DNA from: Caminicella sporogenes DSM 14501
GTDB taxonomy: Bacteria; Bacillota; Clostridia; Peptostreptococcales; Caminicellaceae
DNA length: 64,000 nt
Reading direction: 5' to 3'
Assembly (NCBI RefSeq): GCF_900142285.1
Contig: NZ_FRAJ01000013.1
Span: forward strand, 1-64,000
Shown piece by piece: positions 1-8,777 of this stretch (position 1 is the first letter of the stretch; every line of letters begins with the position of its first letter). The position numbers and the translations under genes were made by a program. The notes below the pieces were generated by a model. That model was not told where the DNA came from, searched no databases, and worked only from the letters and a program-made list of their open reading frames with translations.

Positions 1-53
1 ACCCACAACCTACCGGTTAACAGCCGGGTGCTCCACCATTGAGCTACTCTGGA
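1..53 (-). tRNA. tRNA-Asn (GTT), cut by the window edge
   Basis: On the minus strand the acceptor 5' half TCCAGAG, the D-arm and an anticodon arm with GTT in a CTGTTAA loop are visible. The T-arm begins but its 3' end lies off the left edge. GTT reads asparagine codons. It follows the 5S rRNA by 7 nt on the same strand, so the two are probably co-transcribed. Confidence 0.9.
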
Positions 54-60
54 ATACCTA

Positions 61-176
61 ACCGGCAACGACCTACTCTCCCAGGCGGTCTCCCACCAAG
101 TACCATCGGCGCTGAAGGGCTTAACTTCTGTGTTCGGTATGGGAACAGGTGTATCCCCTTCGCTATAGTCACCGGA
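61..176 (-). rRNA. rrf: 5S ribosomal RNA
   Basis: About 116 nt on the minus strand match bacterial 5S rRNA: the conserved CCGAACACAGAAGTTAAGC block, the TGGGAGAGTAGG block and complementary ends (CCGGTGA near 175, TCACCGG-like pairing with GCCGG near 62). No 23S rRNA lies directly upstream; instead there is 400 nt of non-coding DNA with its own promoter. The unit is therefore a 5S-tRNA transcript separate from a standard 16S-23S-5S operon, at least in this copy. Confidence 0.93.
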
Positions 177-186
177 CATATAAACT

Positions 187-294
187 AATTAATAATTAAT
201 AGTGAATAATTAATAAGTAAAAAAACAACAAATTATCAAACGATTTTATGTTCTTTTAATACCTATTCATTATTCATTATTAACTATTAATTGC
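187..294. repeat. AT-rich inverted repeat between the 5S promoter and 5S gene
   Basis: Two arms of about 33 nt (187-220 and 260-293) are inverted copies built from the words TTAATAGT, GAATAA and TTAATAAGTA. A related copy lies at 46909-46947, at the end of the M20 amidohydrolase gene. The transcribed arms could fold as a long hairpin in the 5S precursor leader. This looks like a dispersed non-coding repeat family; no coding capacity is seen. Confidence 0.6.
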
Positions 295-321
295 TTTCGC
301 TACTCTTTAGCGACATTTTAT

Positions 322-350
322 ATTTTAACATTTTAAATCTAATTTGTCAA
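322..350 (-). promoter_or_regulatory. Sigma-A promoter for the 5S-tRNA-Asn unit
   Basis: On the minus strand TTGACA (345-350) and TAAAAT (322-327) are separated by exactly 17 nt. The predicted start is near 315, about 140 nt upstream of the mature 5S end, giving a leader that contains the AT-rich inverted repeat. Confidence 0.75.
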
Positions 351-540
351 GAAAAACTTTAAACAATTTTTCAAGAAGTTCATTGTAAAATTAAATACAA
401 TAAATAACAAACAGTATAAAATTTCATTTGCTATGAAACCCTTAATAAATCAACTACTTTTGCTATCACTAACCAGGTGATATGTTAGCATATTTTTATT
501 AATATGTCAATTACATTTTTTATTTTTTACAAAATCAATT

Positions 541-583
541 AATCAGGCTAGGATCTATTATTAACTAGAACCTAGCCTGATTT
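541..583 (-). terminator. Terminator after iorB
   Basis: A near-perfect hairpin with arms AATCAGGCTAGG and CCTAGCCTGATT lies just downstream of the iorB stop. The T-tract on the minus strand is weak and interrupted. It ends the ptb-iorA-iorB transcript. Confidence 0.7.
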
Positions 584-589
584 CAATTA

Positions 590-1177
590 TTATTTAACTT
601 GTTCCATTCCTTTTTTAAATGCTTTTATATTTATATCTATAAACTTTTCTTTTACTGTCTTTTTAATTACTTCTTCCCAATCAATATCATCTAATCCAAG
701 AGCTTTAACTAAAGCTCCTACCATAACAACATTCATTGTTCTAATGTTTCCTAACTCTTTAGCTATATCTGCTGCTTTAAATACTGTAACATCTGCTTTT
801 TCTTTAAGTTCTTCTATAATACCTTCTGGATAGTTTGCTTTTCCAGCTAATATAGGTGCAGAAGGAATTTCAAAATCATTTATTACAACTTTACCGTTTA
901 TATTTAAGTATTCTATCCACTTTGCAGTTTCCATTTTTTCAAATGATACAAGTATATCTGCTTGTCCTTTACCTATAATAGGTGAATATACTTTTTTACC
1001 AAATCTTACCTGAGTAGTAACACTTCCACCACGCTGAGCCATACCATGAACTTCTGACATTTTTACATCATAACCTGCATTCATCAATCCAGTAGACAAT
1101 ATTTTACTTGCAAGAATTATACCCTGTCCTCCTACTCCTACTAATAATATGTTTTTTACATCTGACATATTATTCAC
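590..1177 (-). CDS. iorB: Indolepyruvate:ferredoxin oxidoreductase, beta subunit
   Basis: Small subunit (195 aa) of the cytoplasmic enzyme that oxidatively decarboxylates indolepyruvate and other aryl-pyruvates to acyl-CoA with reduction of ferredoxin. The N-terminus carries the gamma-type 2-oxoacid oxidoreductase core GVGGQGIILASKIL, followed by SEVHGMAQRGGSV, both typical of IorB. Its start overlaps the end of iorA by 8 nt, indicating translational coupling. Length is normal for the family. Together with iorA and ptb it points to catabolism of transaminated aromatic amino acids. Confidence 0.93.
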   Translation of the reverse strand: MNNMSDVKNILLVGVGGQGIILASKILSTGLMNAGYDVKMSEVHGMAQRGGSVTTQVRFGKKVYSPIIGKGQADILVSFEKMETAKWIEYLNINGKVVINDFEIPSAPILAGKANYPEGIIEELKEKADVTVFKAADIAKELGNIRTMNVVMVGALVKALGLDDIDWEEVIKKTVKEKFIDINIKAFKKGMEQVK

Positions 1178-2939
1178 CCACCTTTTCTATAGCATCAAAT
1201 GGACATACTTGAAGGCATACTTCACAGCCCACACACATATGTTCATTTATTTTAGCTTTATCAGTAAACTCTATAGCAGGACATCCAACTTTTGTACAAA
1301 GTCTACATGATTTACACTTATCTTCTATTACTACACAAACAGTTTTTTCACTACCAAATTCCTCAATATCTTCTGGAGTCGGTTTTTTAAGAACACATGG
1401 CCATCTCGTAATTATAACTGAAGGTTCATCTAATGCAAGGGCGTCATCTAAAGCCTTATTAACTTCATCAAGATTTAATGGATTAACTGTTACAACATGC
1501 TTAATACCCATAGCTTTACACAACTCTGGTATGTTTATAATAGGAGCTTTATCTCCTTGCAAAGTATAACCAGTTCCCGGATTTTCTTGATGTCCAGTCA
1601 TACCAGTAATTCTGTTATCCAATATAACAGTTATTGTGTTACTTCTGTTATAAGCTATATCTAATAAGCTAGTTACTCCTGTATGGAAGAATGTAGAATC
1701 ACCTATAACCGCAACAACTCTTTTATCTATTCCATGTTTATTAAATACTACTTGAGCTCCATGACCTGTACTAATACTTGCACCCATACAAATACAAGTA
1801 TCCATTGCATTTAAAGGCTCAGCAGAACCTAATGTATAACATCCAATATCTCCTGTTACCATAATGTTTTTCTTTTTACTTAATACATAAAAGAATCCTC
1901 TATGCGGACATCCAGCACACATTGTTGGTGGGCGACCAACTAATTTAGATTCATCAAATTTTATAGTTTCTCTTTCTTTTCCTAAAATAGCCTTTGCAAT
2001 TATATCAGGATTTAATTCACCAACTCTAGGTATAACTTCTTTACCAATACATTTAATACCTGCTGCCTTAATTTGTTCTTCGATAAATGGTTCTAATTCT
2101 TCAATAACATAAAGAGTTTCAACTTGATTAGCAAACTCTCTAATCTTCTTCATTGGCAATGGGAAAGTAAAACCTAATTTAAGATATGAAGCTTTGTCTC
2201 CAAATACCTCTTTAGCATACTGATAAGCAACCCCAGAAGAAATAATTCCTATTTTTTTATCATTCCACTCAATTCTATTTAGTTCAGTTGTATTGCTAAA
2301 TTCTTCTAATTGTTTTAATCTTTCTTCAAGCTTTACATGAAGTACTCTACCATTTGCAGGTGTAGCAACATACTTAGGGATATTCTTTTCATATTTTTTA
2401 ATAGCTACTTCTTCTCTTTCTCCTAACTCAACTATTCCTTTGCTATGACAAATCCTAGTAGTCATTCTAAATAAAACAGGTGTATTAAACTTTTCACTAA
2501 TTTCTAAAGCTATTTTGACAAAATCTTTACTTTCTTGACTATCACTCGGTTCAACCATTGCTATTTTAGCAAATTTAGCATAATTTCTATTATCTTGTTC
2601 ATTTTGAGAACTATGCATTCCCGGGTCATCAGCTGATACTAATATAAGTCCTCCATTTACTCCAGTATAAGCATAAGTAAACAATGGGTCTGCCGCAACA
2701 TTAACTCCAACATGCTTCATTGCAGCAAGTGCCCTAGCTCCTGCTATTGAAGCTCCAATTGCAACTTCTAAAGCAACTTTTTCATTTGGAGCCCATTCAG
2801 CATATATTTCTCCTTTATATGGTCCAATATTTTCTAAAATTTCAGTACTTGGTGTTCCCGGATAAGCTGAAGCAAATGTAACACCTGCTTCATAAGCTCC
2901 ACGTGCCACAGCTTCATTACCTGTTAAAAATTTTTTCAT
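1170..2939 (-). CDS. iorA: Indolepyruvate:ferredoxin oxidoreductase, alpha subunit
   Basis: Large subunit (589 aa). The N-terminal part is the pyrimidine-binding domain (GNEAVARGAYEAG, AYPGTPSTEI). The middle holds the CAGCPHRG motif and the thiamine diphosphate site around GDIGCYTLG and GDSTFFHTG. The C-terminus is a two-cluster ferredoxin domain with cysteines near 542, 545, 548, 553 and 569, 572, 575, 579 for two 4Fe-4S clusters. It works with IorB to pass electrons to ferredoxin. ptb lies 31 nt upstream and iorB overlaps downstream, so the three form one operon. Confidence 0.95.
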   Translation of the reverse strand: MKKFLTGNEAVARGAYEAGVTFASAYPGTPSTEILENIGPYKGEIYAEWAPNEKVALEVAIGASIAGARALAAMKHVGVNVAADPLFTYAYTGVNGGLILVSADDPGMHSSQNEQDNRNYAKFAKIAMVEPSDSQESKDFVKIALEISEKFNTPVLFRMTTRICHSKGIVELGEREEVAIKKYEKNIPKYVATPANGRVLHVKLEERLKQLEEFSNTTELNRIEWNDKKIGIISSGVAYQYAKEVFGDKASYLKLGFTFPLPMKKIREFANQVETLYVIEELEPFIEEQIKAAGIKCIGKEVIPRVGELNPDIIAKAILGKERETIKFDESKLVGRPPTMCAGCPHRGFFYVLSKKKNIMVTGDIGCYTLGSAEPLNAMDTCICMGASISTGHGAQVVFNKHGIDKRVVAVIGDSTFFHTGVTSLLDIAYNRSNTITVILDNRITGMTGHQENPGTGYTLQGDKAPIINIPELCKAMGIKHVVTVNPLNLDEVNKALDDALALDEPSVIITRWPCVLKKPTPEDIEEFGSEKTVCVVIEDKCKSCRLCTKVGCPAIEFTDKAKINEHMCVGCEVCLQVCPFDAIEKVGE

Positions 2940-2970
2940 ACAATTTTGCCCCCTTTAAAATTAAATAACT

Positions 2971-3879
2971 TTATTTATATGCTGCTATAACACTTCCTAA
3001 TGCTATTGAATTTAATTTTGCCTCATGGCTATCTGCACGAGAAACTAAAACTACTGGTGCTTTAGCTCCCATTATAATTCCAGCAGATTCTGCATTAGCC
3101 ATATAAGTTAAAGATTTTCCTATTCCATTTCCAACTTCTATAGTTGGCACTAAAAGTATATCAGTATCTCCTGCAACTTTACTTTCAAAATTCTTAACTT
3201 CAGCTGCTTCTTTTGAAACTGCCAAATCAAAAGCTAAAGGACCTTCTACTAAAACATCACTGCCAAATTCACCATTTTTACCCATTTCTTGTAATTTATC
3301 GGCTTCAACAGTTGCAATCATCTTAGGACTAACCTTTTCTTTTGCAGCAAGACAAGCAACTTTAACTTTTTCAATACCCATTGCCTTTGCAACTTTAATA
3401 GCATTTTTTATAATCATAGCCTTTTCTTCTAAAGACGGAGCTATATTCATGCCTCCATCTGTTAAAAATAAAAGCTTATGATAAGATGGGACCTTATAAA
3501 CCATAACATGACTTAAAAGGCTATCAGTTCTTAAACCTATCTCTTTATCCAAAACTGCTTTTAATAATATAGAAGTATCTATTAAACCTTTCATCACAAA
3601 ATCAGCTTTTCCACTACTAACAAGCTCTACTGCTGTTCTAGCAGCATCATTCAAATCTTTTTTCTCAATTATTTCATATTTCTCAACATCTAAACTATGG
3701 TCACTTGCAATTTCTTTAATTTTTACAGCATCACCTACTAAAATAGGTTCTACAATACCCATCTTAGCAGCATTACATACTGCTGCTAAAACTTCTTCAT
3801 CTTGAGCAGCCGCTACAGCTAATTTCATAGTTTTTTGCTCTTTAGCAGCATTAATTAATTCTTGAAAATTTTTTATCAT
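2971..3879 (-). CDS. ptb: Phosphate acyltransferase (phosphate butyryltransferase family)
   Basis: 302 aa of the PTA/PTB family, which converts acyl-CoA plus phosphate to acyl phosphate and CoA. Family features include ADFVMKGLIDTSILLKAVLD, TDGGMNIAPSLEEK and the C-terminal NPI-like region GIIMGAKAPVVLVSRADS. Usually this gene is paired with a butyrate kinase; here it is followed by iorAB. Inference: it may handle aryl-acetyl-CoA or branched acyl-CoA made by Ior, conserving energy as acyl phosphate, with the kinase elsewhere. The site is AGGGTGTGGTGGT before ATG. Substrate cannot be settled from sequence. Confidence 0.88.
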   Translation of the reverse strand: MIKNFQELINAAKEQKTMKLAVAAAQDEEVLAAVCNAAKMGIVEPILVGDAVKIKEIASDHSLDVEKYEIIEKKDLNDAARTAVELVSSGKADFVMKGLIDTSILLKAVLDKEIGLRTDSLLSHVMVYKVPSYHKLLFLTDGGMNIAPSLEEKAMIIKNAIKVAKAMGIEKVKVACLAAKEKVSPKMIATVEADKLQEMGKNGEFGSDVLVEGPLAFDLAVSKEAAEVKNFESKVAGDTDILLVPTIEVGNGIGKSLTYMANAESAGIIMGAKAPVVLVSRADSHEAKLNSIALGSVIAAYK

Positions 3880-4052
3880 ACCACCACACCCTATTTATTT
3901 TTTTAAATTTCAAAATAATCAATACAAGTTATTTAAAAATTTTTAATAATATTTCAAAAAAATATTGAGTTTAAAAATATTTTACAATACTTTCTAAAGC
4001 TATTCAATATTTAATTCAAAAATATTTCAGAAAATTTCATGTCCATATTAAT

Positions 4053-5180
4053 TTATTTTGTAATTTTTTCTAACTCTTTCATCCATGCTATTGTAATTTC
4101 ATCTTGAGGATTTATTTTATAAGATTTCATAATATATTCCCTTGCTTTCTCATAATCTCCTTTTTCAATATAAGCTGAACCTAGATTGCATAATATATCA
4201 GGCAAATCGTTCTTTAAATTAACAGCTCTTTTAAAATATCTTATAGAATCATCTATTTTTCCTAAAGACATATAACATAATCCCATCTCATTCAGTATAT
4301 CTACTTGACTCGGCTTTAAATTATGAGCTCTTTTAAAATAAGACAATGCTTTTTCATACTCTTTCAAATGTCTATATGCTAAACCTACAAAAAATAATAA
4401 ATTCCACCATTCTGGATATTTTTCAGCTAAAGGCAAAAGTTTATCTAATGCCTCAAGCGGTCTACCATTAAGCACTAATGAATAACCTTCTTCATACTGA
4501 ATTTTATAATTATTTTCTGATAATTTATTTAATATTTCCATTTCCTTTTCTTCGTCTATACCCTTTTCTATACAAGTTTTCCAAATTAGCTCTGCTTTTT
4601 TATACTGTTTTCTATTCATATAATGAAATCCTAAATGATAATATGCCAATGAAAAATCAGGATATTTTTCAATAATCACTTCAAAAACTTCTAAAGCTTC
4701 ATCATAAAAATCATAATTCAAATCATTATTATCTTCCGTATCAAAAGCTAATTCTTCACAAACTCTTGCATAGTTATATAAAGCATTTATATCTTCCTTA
4801 TCAATATATAACGAAGCTTTAAAACATATTAATGCATCTAATTTTTTATCATTTTGAGCATATTTAAATCCCTGCTCTAATATTTTAAATTTTATATTTT
4901 CATCAAAATTTAATAAAAATTCTTTGTAATCCTTATTATATTTAAAATCTTTATCTATACCTAACATGAATATCATACCTTGAATAATATCAAATAATGA
5001 AAATTTATCATTCTCTTCTTTTCCATTCACTTTACTTATCACTTTTTGTAAAGCTATAGGTAAAGAAATATCTTTACTCAATTTTAAATTTTTAGCTTTA
5101 AAATATTTATCTTCTTTAAGCTCTATAAAAACAATTTCATTTGCTCTTTTTCTTAAATATTTTTCTATTCGTGAAAACAT
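4053..5180 (-). CDS. Tetratricopeptide-repeat protein
   Basis: 375 aa, no signal peptide. Residues from about 115 to the end are a run of TPR units, clearest near the C-terminus (FFVGLAYRHLKEYEKALSYF, NEMGLCYMSLGKIDDSIRYF, CNLGSAYIEKGDYEKAREYI). The N-terminal 100 residues are unlike TPRs and unassigned. TPR proteins act as protein-protein scaffolds; no partner is evident. GGGAGG lies 8 nt before ATG. It stands between the ior operon and a GNAT/radical SAM pair, and a hairpin at 5209-5228 separates it from the latter. Confidence 0.8.
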   Translation of the reverse strand: MFSRIEKYLRKRANEIVFIELKEDKYFKAKNLKLSKDISLPIALQKVISKVNGKEENDKFSLFDIIQGMIFMLGIDKDFKYNKDYKEFLLNFDENIKFKILEQGFKYAQNDKKLDALICFKASLYIDKEDINALYNYARVCEELAFDTEDNNDLNYDFYDEALEVFEVIIEKYPDFSLAYYHLGFHYMNRKQYKKAELIWKTCIEKGIDEEKEMEILNKLSENNYKIQYEEGYSLVLNGRPLEALDKLLPLAEKYPEWWNLLFFVGLAYRHLKEYEKALSYFKRAHNLKPSQVDILNEMGLCYMSLGKIDDSIRYFKRAVNLKNDLPDILCNLGSAYIEKGDYEKAREYIMKSYKINPQDEITIAWMKELEKITK

Positions 5181-5208
5181 CTAAGTAACCTCCCTATAAA
5201 ATTTATAT

Positions 5209-5228
5209 GGAACGGCAAAAACCGTTCC
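5209..5228 (-). terminator. Hairpin terminator after the GNAT gene
   Basis: A perfect 7-bp stem GGAACGG/CCGTTCC with a 6-nt loop follows the acetyltransferase stop on the minus strand. The tail is AT-rich rather than a clean T-run, so termination may be partial. Confidence 0.55.
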
Positions 5229-5241
5229 TCTACTTTAAAAA

Positions 5242-5727
5242 TTACAGCGTCTTATGAAAAATCAAATCGTCAACATATCTTCCTGTCTTTTTATCATAAT
5301 GATGCATGTATATACTACCTGCAAAAGTAAATCCACACGATAATATTGTATTTATCGAAGCCATATTATTACTGTATATATATGCTCTCACAACTTTTAT
5401 CCCTTCTTGCCTAAGTACTTCTAATACATATTCAGTTAAATCTTTTGCAATACTATTTCCTCTAAAATTATAATCTACCGCCACAGTTATATTACATGCA
5501 TGATTTTGATTACCTTTACCCCTTTTAGCTCTTAATACTGCTAGTATTACATCACCTTCAGCTGCAACATACACATACGTATTTGGATTTTTAAGCCATT
5601 CCTTTATCTCATCTATTGAAGCAATTTCAACAAATGAAACTTCTGCCCTTTCTTTACTTAAATTCGAAAACAAAGATATTACTTTAGGAATATCCTTCTC
5701 TTGAAGTTCCCTAAAAGTAATACTCAC
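5242..5727 (-). CDS. GNAT-family N-acetyltransferase
   Basis: 161 aa with the GNAT fold order: N-terminal ITFRELQEKDIPKV, central beta-strands VILAVLRAKRGKGNQNHACNI, the acetyl-CoA loop region VDYNFRGNSIAKDLTEYVLE (R/Q-x-x-G-x-A/G-like) and the late motif NNMASINTILSCGFTFAG. Such enzymes transfer acetyl from acetyl-CoA to an amine; the substrate is unknown. Start GTG is preceded by GGAGGGGG. The radical SAM gene ends 25 nt upstream, so the two may be co-transcribed. Confidence 0.82.
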   Translation of the reverse strand: MSITFRELQEKDIPKVISLFSNLSKERAEVSFVEIASIDEIKEWLKNPNTYVYVAAEGDVILAVLRAKRGKGNQNHACNITVAVDYNFRGNSIAKDLTEYVLEVLRQEGIKVVRAYIYSNNMASINTILSCGFTFAGSIYMHHYDKKTGRYVDDLIFHKTL

Positions 5728-5752
5728 AAAAAATCCCCCTCCCTTAGAAATT

Positions 5753-7504
5753 TTATATATTCACCTTATAATATTTCGACTTTCCAAAATCCTTATTTTC
5801 TACATCATAATCAAACAAAAATACAGTTATAGATTTCTCTATTAAATTTTTTTCTCCTTGTAATTTAAAAATATCATATTTAAAAGGTTCAAAGTGCACT
5901 TTTTTAATAATTTTTTTTGCAGTCATACCTTTATACTTAGGCAAATACTTTTCAATATTTTGCTTATTTTGTAAAAATTCATGACATCTGTTTTTAAAAT
6001 CATCTATTTCAACTTTATCAAATATTTCTAATAAATTACCTCCTCTTTTGTTCCTAATATAATCAAATTTCAATATTTCCCTGAAAAATTCCTCTTTATC
6101 AAAATTATTATTTTTATAAAAGTCTAAAAGTATTTCATAAAGTTTTTCTTTCTTATGTGAAATATGATGATAACCGTTGTTCTCCCAATATTTTGCTAAT
6201 GATTCAAAAAATAAAGAAGGTCTTTTAAAATAATTATTTACAATAAAATTTATACTAAATTCAAAATCATGAGAATTATAATAAATCTCTACCATTTCTT
6301 CAATCATTTTCAAATTTAAAATTTCACTATAATTTATAAAATCATTTTGAAGCACTTCATATGGCGGTCTATCTTTATATATATATCCATACTTTTCTCT
6401 ATTTAGTCTGATTCCAGAACCCTTTAACAATTTTAAAAAACCTAACTGCAATTTATCAGGCTTTAAATTATAAACTTCATCAAACGAATTTAAAAAAGAC
6501 TTATAATTTTCATACGGAAGGCCTGCTATCAAATCTAAATGTAGATGAATGTTTCCAAAAGACTTAAGCCGTTCACAAGCTATTTTCAATTTATTAAAAT
6601 TAACTGTTCTTTTTATTTCTTTTATAGTTTTGTGATTTGTACTTTGTACCCCTATTTCAAATTGAAACAGTCCTTTTCTAACATTTTTTAAAAAGTCTAA
6701 TATTTCATTATCCAACAAACTAGCAGTTATTTCAAAATGAAAATTAATCTTTCCATTATCTATTTCATTTAAATATTTCATAATCTCCATACAATGTTTT
6801 TTATTTGCATTAAAAGTTCTATCAACAAATTTCACTTGTTTTACATTTGCATCAACAAAAAATTTAAGGTCTTTCTTTACTCTATCTATAGAAAAAAATC
6901 TTACTCCTCTTATTGTAGAAGATAAACAGTATTGGCAGTTAAAAGGACATCCTCTAGAACTTTCATAATAGATAATTCTATTTTCAAGACCCTTTAAATC
7001 ATCATAGGGAAATGGGATATCATCTAAATTTTTTATTAAAGGTCTTTCCTCATTTACACAAATTCTGCCATTATTTCTATAAGCCAATCCTTTTATTTCA
7101 CAAAGATTACCTCTACCCTTTACTAATAAATTTAACAATTCTTTAAACGTAACTTCCCCTTCACCGTATACTATAAAATCGATATAAGAATTATGTTCTA
7201 ATACTTCATGGGAATCATAGCTTACTTCTGGTCCACCTAAAATTATCTTTATATCTTTATTAATTTTTTTTAGATTTTTAGCTATCTCAAGCGTTTCAGA
7301 TATATTCCATATATAACACGAAAAGCATACTATATCATAATGTTTTTTGTATATCTCTGCAAGTATATAATCTAAATCGTTATTAATAGTATATTCTTCA
7401 ATATACAAATTTTCAAAATCACTTTCACAATATTTCTTTAAATACCTTATAGCTAGTGAAGAATGTATAAATTTTGAATTTAATGTAGTCAGCAATATTT
7501 TCAT
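5753..7504 (-). CDS. B12-binding radical SAM protein (DUF4080 type)
   Basis: 583 aa. Residues 1-140 form a cobalamin-binding-like Rossmann domain (KILLTTLNSKFIHSSLAIRY, DIVCFSCYIWN, IILGGPEVSYD). Residues C186, C190 and C193 in GCPFNCQYC are the radical SAM 4Fe-4S ligands. The C-terminal 200 residues fit the DUF4080 extension. The family's reaction is not established; many B12-radical SAM enzymes are methylases. The start chosen is the ATG with AGGAG upstream; an in-frame TTG 24 nt earlier contains that site inside its own codons and is rejected. Confidence 0.87.
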   Translation of the reverse strand: MKILLTTLNSKFIHSSLAIRYLKKYCESDFENLYIEEYTINNDLDYILAEIYKKHYDIVCFSCYIWNISETLEIAKNLKKINKDIKIILGGPEVSYDSHEVLEHNSYIDFIVYGEGEVTFKELLNLLVKGRGNLCEIKGLAYRNNGRICVNEERPLIKNLDDIPFPYDDLKGLENRIIYYESSRGCPFNCQYCLSSTIRGVRFFSIDRVKKDLKFFVDANVKQVKFVDRTFNANKKHCMEIMKYLNEIDNGKINFHFEITASLLDNEILDFLKNVRKGLFQFEIGVQSTNHKTIKEIKRTVNFNKLKIACERLKSFGNIHLHLDLIAGLPYENYKSFLNSFDEVYNLKPDKLQLGFLKLLKGSGIRLNREKYGYIYKDRPPYEVLQNDFINYSEILNLKMIEEMVEIYYNSHDFEFSINFIVNNYFKRPSLFFESLAKYWENNGYHHISHKKEKLYEILLDFYKNNNFDKEEFFREILKFDYIRNKRGGNLLEIFDKVEIDDFKNRCHEFLQNKQNIEKYLPKYKGMTAKKIIKKVHFEPFKYDIFKLQGEKNLIEKSITVFLFDYDVENKDFGKSKYYKVNI

Positions 7505-7615
7505 TTGTTCACTTCTCCTATCAAACAATTTTATCTCTTGTTTTTATATATCAAAAATCATTAATAATTATAGCATAATAAATATTAAACTATACTATCA
7601 ACAAAATGAAAACTT

Positions 7616-8113
7616 TTACTTTCTATAACCAAGTATGTGTAAAAATCTAATTTTTTTAAAGTTATAATTCGACAATCTATAATCTAATCTATCAATAGTA
7701 TGAGCTGCAATAAAAATATTATATAAAGTCTTTGGAAAACCTATATCTACTATAATAGGCGTATGATTGAAAAAACCATCACCATCAAAATCAAGCTGCA
7801 CTAAATCTCCTATTTGAACATCTTTTAAACTTACTTCTTTTGCAACAGGACCTCTGCCTTCATTATTTATTAAAAACTTATATAAATAATTTACACTTGT
7901 CCAAGCAGGTGCTCTATCATTCAAACTTCTATAATACCAACCATATTTACTATAATTCATTGGGCACCTACCTGCATACAGTACTTGAGAAGCAAAATTT
8001 GTACAATCTCCACCCATCTTATCGAAATTTGCAAATTTAGGATTTCTTTTAAAAGCCCATCTTCTTGCATAACTAACAGCATTTAATCTATCATAAGCAA
8101 ATAATACAGTCAT
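7616..8113 (-). CDS. Amidase-domain protein (Amidase_6 type)
   Basis: 165 aa. The sequence matches the putative amidase domain seen at the C-terminus of many clostridial cell-wall proteins: YDRLNAVSYARRWAFKRNP, then GGDCTNFASQVLYAGRCPM with the likely catalytic Cys, and a C-terminal His region NHTPIIVD / AAHTIDRL. These are NlpC/P60-like papain-fold features. No signal peptide or wall-binding domain is present, so it is a solitary, apparently cytoplasmic domain. ATG at 8113 follows GAGGTGG; a start two codons into that site is rejected. Confidence 0.8.
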   Translation of the reverse strand: MTVLFAYDRLNAVSYARRWAFKRNPKFANFDKMGGDCTNFASQVLYAGRCPMNYSKYGWYYRSLNDRAPAWTSVNYLYKFLINNEGRGPVAKEVSLKDVQIGDLVQLDFDGDGFFNHTPIIVDIGFPKTLYNIFIAAHTIDRLDYRLSNYNFKKIRFLHILGYRK

Positions 8114-8183
8114 ATAATACCACCTCATCAATATTTTTAAAATATATGTATGTAATCATAAAAAAAATATTATATTTTAACAA

Positions 8184-8211
8184 TTGATAATTTTTTTAAT
8201 TTTTATATGAT
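8184..8211 (+). promoter_or_regulatory. Possible promoter of the gene at 8253
   Basis: TTGATA (8184-8189) and TATGAT (8206-8211) are 16 nt apart in the divergent intergenic region. An overlapping TATAAT at 8211 would need a 21-nt spacer. The prediction is tentative because the region is almost pure A/T. Confidence 0.35.
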
Positions 8212-8252
8212 ATAATTATAATATAGATATTTTTTCCATAGGAGGAATGTAA

Positions 8253-8747
8253 ATGGCAATTATGTCTTCACGTTTAATTAGACATCAATTTTGTATCGAA
8301 GAACTCAAAAAACTTGGAGCTAAAGTAATTTCCGTTCAAGGAATCATGATTTATGTAAAATTTAAAATAAAAAATACAAAACTTGAATATTTATACCATA
8401 TAAACCCTGACAGTACTTATTTTTTAGAAAGAATTAAACCTTATGTTATGGCAGTAGGAAATTTTAATACAGAAGAAGATATAATTGATATAATTAAAAT
8501 AGACCTTGAACAATTCAAAAACGCAATGAATAGTAAAAACTTTAAAGATTTTATTGAAGTAGACGATAAAATATCTAAATTAGTTCGATATTTTGAAGAC
8601 TTATATCTTTATTACAATATCTCTAAAGAAGATTTAAAATTACTTAAAGATGAGGTAAATACTATTTTAAATACTATTATTGATATTAAAGACAGAAGTA
8701 AAAGAGTATATTATAAAAAAGAACCTGAAAGTTTTAAAAAAACATAA
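8253..8747 (+). CDS. Unrecognised conserved-looking protein
   Basis: 164 aa, not recognised. AGGAGG sits 6 nt before ATG, and the gene is followed by a strong terminator, so it is probably real. The first 70 residues predict alternating strands (AKVISVQGIMIYVKFKIKN, LEYLYHINPDSTYFLERIKPY). The second half is rich in Lys, Asp and Glu and likely helical (EVDDKISKLVRYFEDLYLYY, EDLKLLKDEVNTILNTIIDI). No signal peptide, metal site or nucleotide motif is seen. It converges on argS and diverges from the amidase-like gene. Confidence 0.72.
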   Translation: MAIMSSRLIRHQFCIEELKKLGAKVISVQGIMIYVKFKIKNTKLEYLYHINPDSTYFLERIKPYVMAVGNFNTEEDIIDIIKIDLEQFKNAMNSKNFKDFIEVDDKISKLVRYFEDLYLYYNISKEDLKLLKDEVNTILNTIIDIKDRSKRVYYKKEPESFKKT

Positions 8748-8773
8748 AGCAGTAGCCTGTCAGCTACTGCTTT
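8746..8773. terminator. Bidirectional terminator between the 8253 gene and argS
   Basis: A perfect 11-bp stem AAAGCAGTAGC/GCTACTGCTTT with a 6-nt loop overlaps the stop of the upstream gene and precedes the argS stop. A/T runs on both sides allow use in both directions. Confidence 0.85.
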
Positions 8774-8777
8774 ATTA

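Noticed and set aside
5753-7528. Upstream TTG start for the B12-radical SAM gene
   Set aside because: The AGGAG that drives initiation lies inside the extra codons, so the ATG at 7504 is the start.
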